From: Bacteroidota bacterium
Lineage (GTDB): Bacteria; Bacteroidota; Bacteroidia; B-17B0; Aurantibacillaceae
Direction of reading: 5' to 3'
DNA: 64,000 bases
NCBI GenBank assembly: GCA_020162035.1
Contig: JAIUNM010000013.1
Coordinates: forward strand, 40,661-104,660
Made by a program: the position numbers and the translations under genes. The notes below the pieces were generated by a model. It saw nothing but the letters and a program-made list of their open reading frames with translations. It had not been told where the DNA came from and ran no database searches. Position 1 is the first letter of the stretch. Each line of letters begins with the position of its first letter. Shown in pieces: positions 63,204 through 64,000 of the stretch.

Positions 63204-64000
63204 TGTGTTTTTCTAAAACTTACTTTATCATTTATTTAATGTTGCTTAACTTAAGCTTAAGCAGCCAGGGTGGTTTTAGAAAACGCATTAACTTGCCTGG
63301 TTCTTATGGTACTTATGGTATTGCAAGTTTTGAAACAAGCCCGAATAACTATCTTGTAATTTCAAAAACGTTAAAAACTCAAGGAAATAACTGGATTACT
63401 ACTTTAGATTTAACTAAATACAACGCCATAACAAATACTTACACTGTTGTTCAATTTGGAGATACAAATGGTTTTTATGCAGGCATAACTAGTTTTAAAC
63501 ATATAAGAAACTATGGTAAAAAAATTGATAATTTTATTTTTTTAGCAAACTTTATAAAAACCAATGCCTCCTTTAATTATACAAAAGGTGTTTTTATCAA
63601 ATTAAATTTTAATGGTGATACTATATGGCAACGCAAATATAGTTCAAATAACGAGCATGTTTTTTTATTTCAATCAAATAAAAGTATTGATGGTGGTTTT
63701 TTACTATCAGGTTGCACAGTTGATAGTGCACTTAATATTTGTAAATTATTACTTATTAAAACAAATACAAACGGAGTAGAGTTATGGCGTAAATTGTATA
63801 ACCATCCCAGTCCTAATTATGCTGAGGGTAGGGATATAATTCAAGACAGTGCAACTAAAAATATATTAATTACCGGCATGCGCTTTAAAGGTTTTTCTAA
63901 TGGTTCACAAATAGAAGAAAAATTAGTTTTTTTAACTGATAGCTTAGGCACATTGTTATATGATTTACCTAGTTCTCAGCTTATGGATAATGCCTCAGCT
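63203..64000 (+). CDS. Secreted repeat protein, 3' end outside window
   Basis: The open frame covers 266 codons to the window edge. It begins with a signal peptide (YFIIYLMLLNLSLSSQGG) and continues with repeats of the kind DGGFLLSGCT and LIKTNTNGVELWRKLYN, IKLNFNGDTIWQRKY, which match delta-60/propeller-like repeats in large T9SS-secreted Bacteroidota proteins. A sorting domain would be expected at the missing C-terminus. The ATG overlaps the stop of the preceding remnant (TAATG). Confidence 0.8.
   Translation, partial: MCFSKTYFIIYLMLLNLSLSSQGGFRKRINLPGSYGTYGIASFETSPNNYLVISKTLKTQGNNWITTLDLTKYNAITNTYTVVQFGDTNGFYAGITSFKHIRNYGKKIDNFIFLANFIKTNASFNYTKGVFIKLNFNGDTIWQRKYSSNNEHVFLFQSNKSIDGGFLLSGCTVDSALNICKLLLIKTNTNGVELWRKLYNHPSPNYAEGRDIIQDSATKNILITGMRFKGFSNGSQIEEKLVFLTDSLGTLLYDLPSSQLMDNASA

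Noticed and set aside
1..64000. tRNA, rRNA, CRISPR array, riboswitch or complete insertion sequence
   Set aside because: No cloverleaf with a conserved T-loop, no regularly spaced repeats, no transposase or integrase coding sequence and no recognisable aptamer core were seen on either strand.

Overview
The window is an AT-rich chromosomal segment (very AT-rich by eye, not computed) of a member of the Bacteroidota. The evidence is type IX secretion (T9SS) C-terminal sorting domains at both ends, DUF2851 and the roughly 400-residue PurM typical of the phylum, exact matches to the Bacteroidota vegetative promoter TAnnTTTG (in several cases with an upstream TTTG), almost no Shine-Dalgarno sites, and strong TTA-leucine usage. 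No tRNA, rRNA or CRISPR array was seen. No gene-free stretch exceeds 300 bases; the longest gaps are 62923-63202 and 44259-44479, and their contents are described.

Layout. 1-859: T9SS cargo genes. 984-5248: purL, a YdcF-like membrane protein and a DUF2851 gene. 5260-14217: aldehyde dehydrogenase, a Pif1-type helicase with an HRDC/RecQ-like tail, pgeF, pyk and leuS. 14218-17590: a small accessory island (interrupted PKD lipoprotein plus two small predicted barrel proteins) bounded by a 50-bp duplication of the start of leuS. 17661-20765: a tight minus-strand operon yajQ, small partner gene, nucleotidyltransferase, hddA-like kinase and purC. 20823-33295: DdpX-like dipeptidase, flavoprotein, enoyl-CoA hydratase, a large membrane-anchored propeller protein, purM, M42 peptidase, DMT transporter, two secreted unknowns, lpxK, punA and a periplasmic rhodanese.

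33296-44340 is a second, larger accessory region whose codon use differs (much more TTG leucine). Its left part is a cassette-like OmpA gene with an attC-like palindrome, followed by two truncated genes joined end to end. Its main part is a MarR-controlled carotenoid operon (crtI, crtB, crtZ, fused lycopene cyclase, idi) with a CPD photolyase, a SRPBCC protein, a TspO-like membrane protein, a TIGR01777 epimerase and small unknowns. The predicted product is a beta-carotene/zeaxanthin-type pigment; no GGPP synthase is in the window, so it must draw on the host isoprenoid pathway.

44480-62922 returns to host-like DNA: kbl, hemB, aroK (no canonical start codon), aroB, alpha/beta hydrolase, a predicted barrel plus 1051-residue TPR protein pair, ftsE, lysS, hemA, a small secreted protein, an M1 aminopeptidase lipoprotein, an MsbA-like ABC exporter and rpmH. 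62997-63203 holds remnants of two divergent genes, and a large secreted repeat protein runs off the right edge.

The most notable signals are the leuS-start duplication that brackets an island and appears to restore leuS with a new promoter, the in-frame amber codon splitting the island's lipoprotein, the aroK reading frame that must start at ATT or ATA, and the cassette-like organisation at the left edge of the pigment island.
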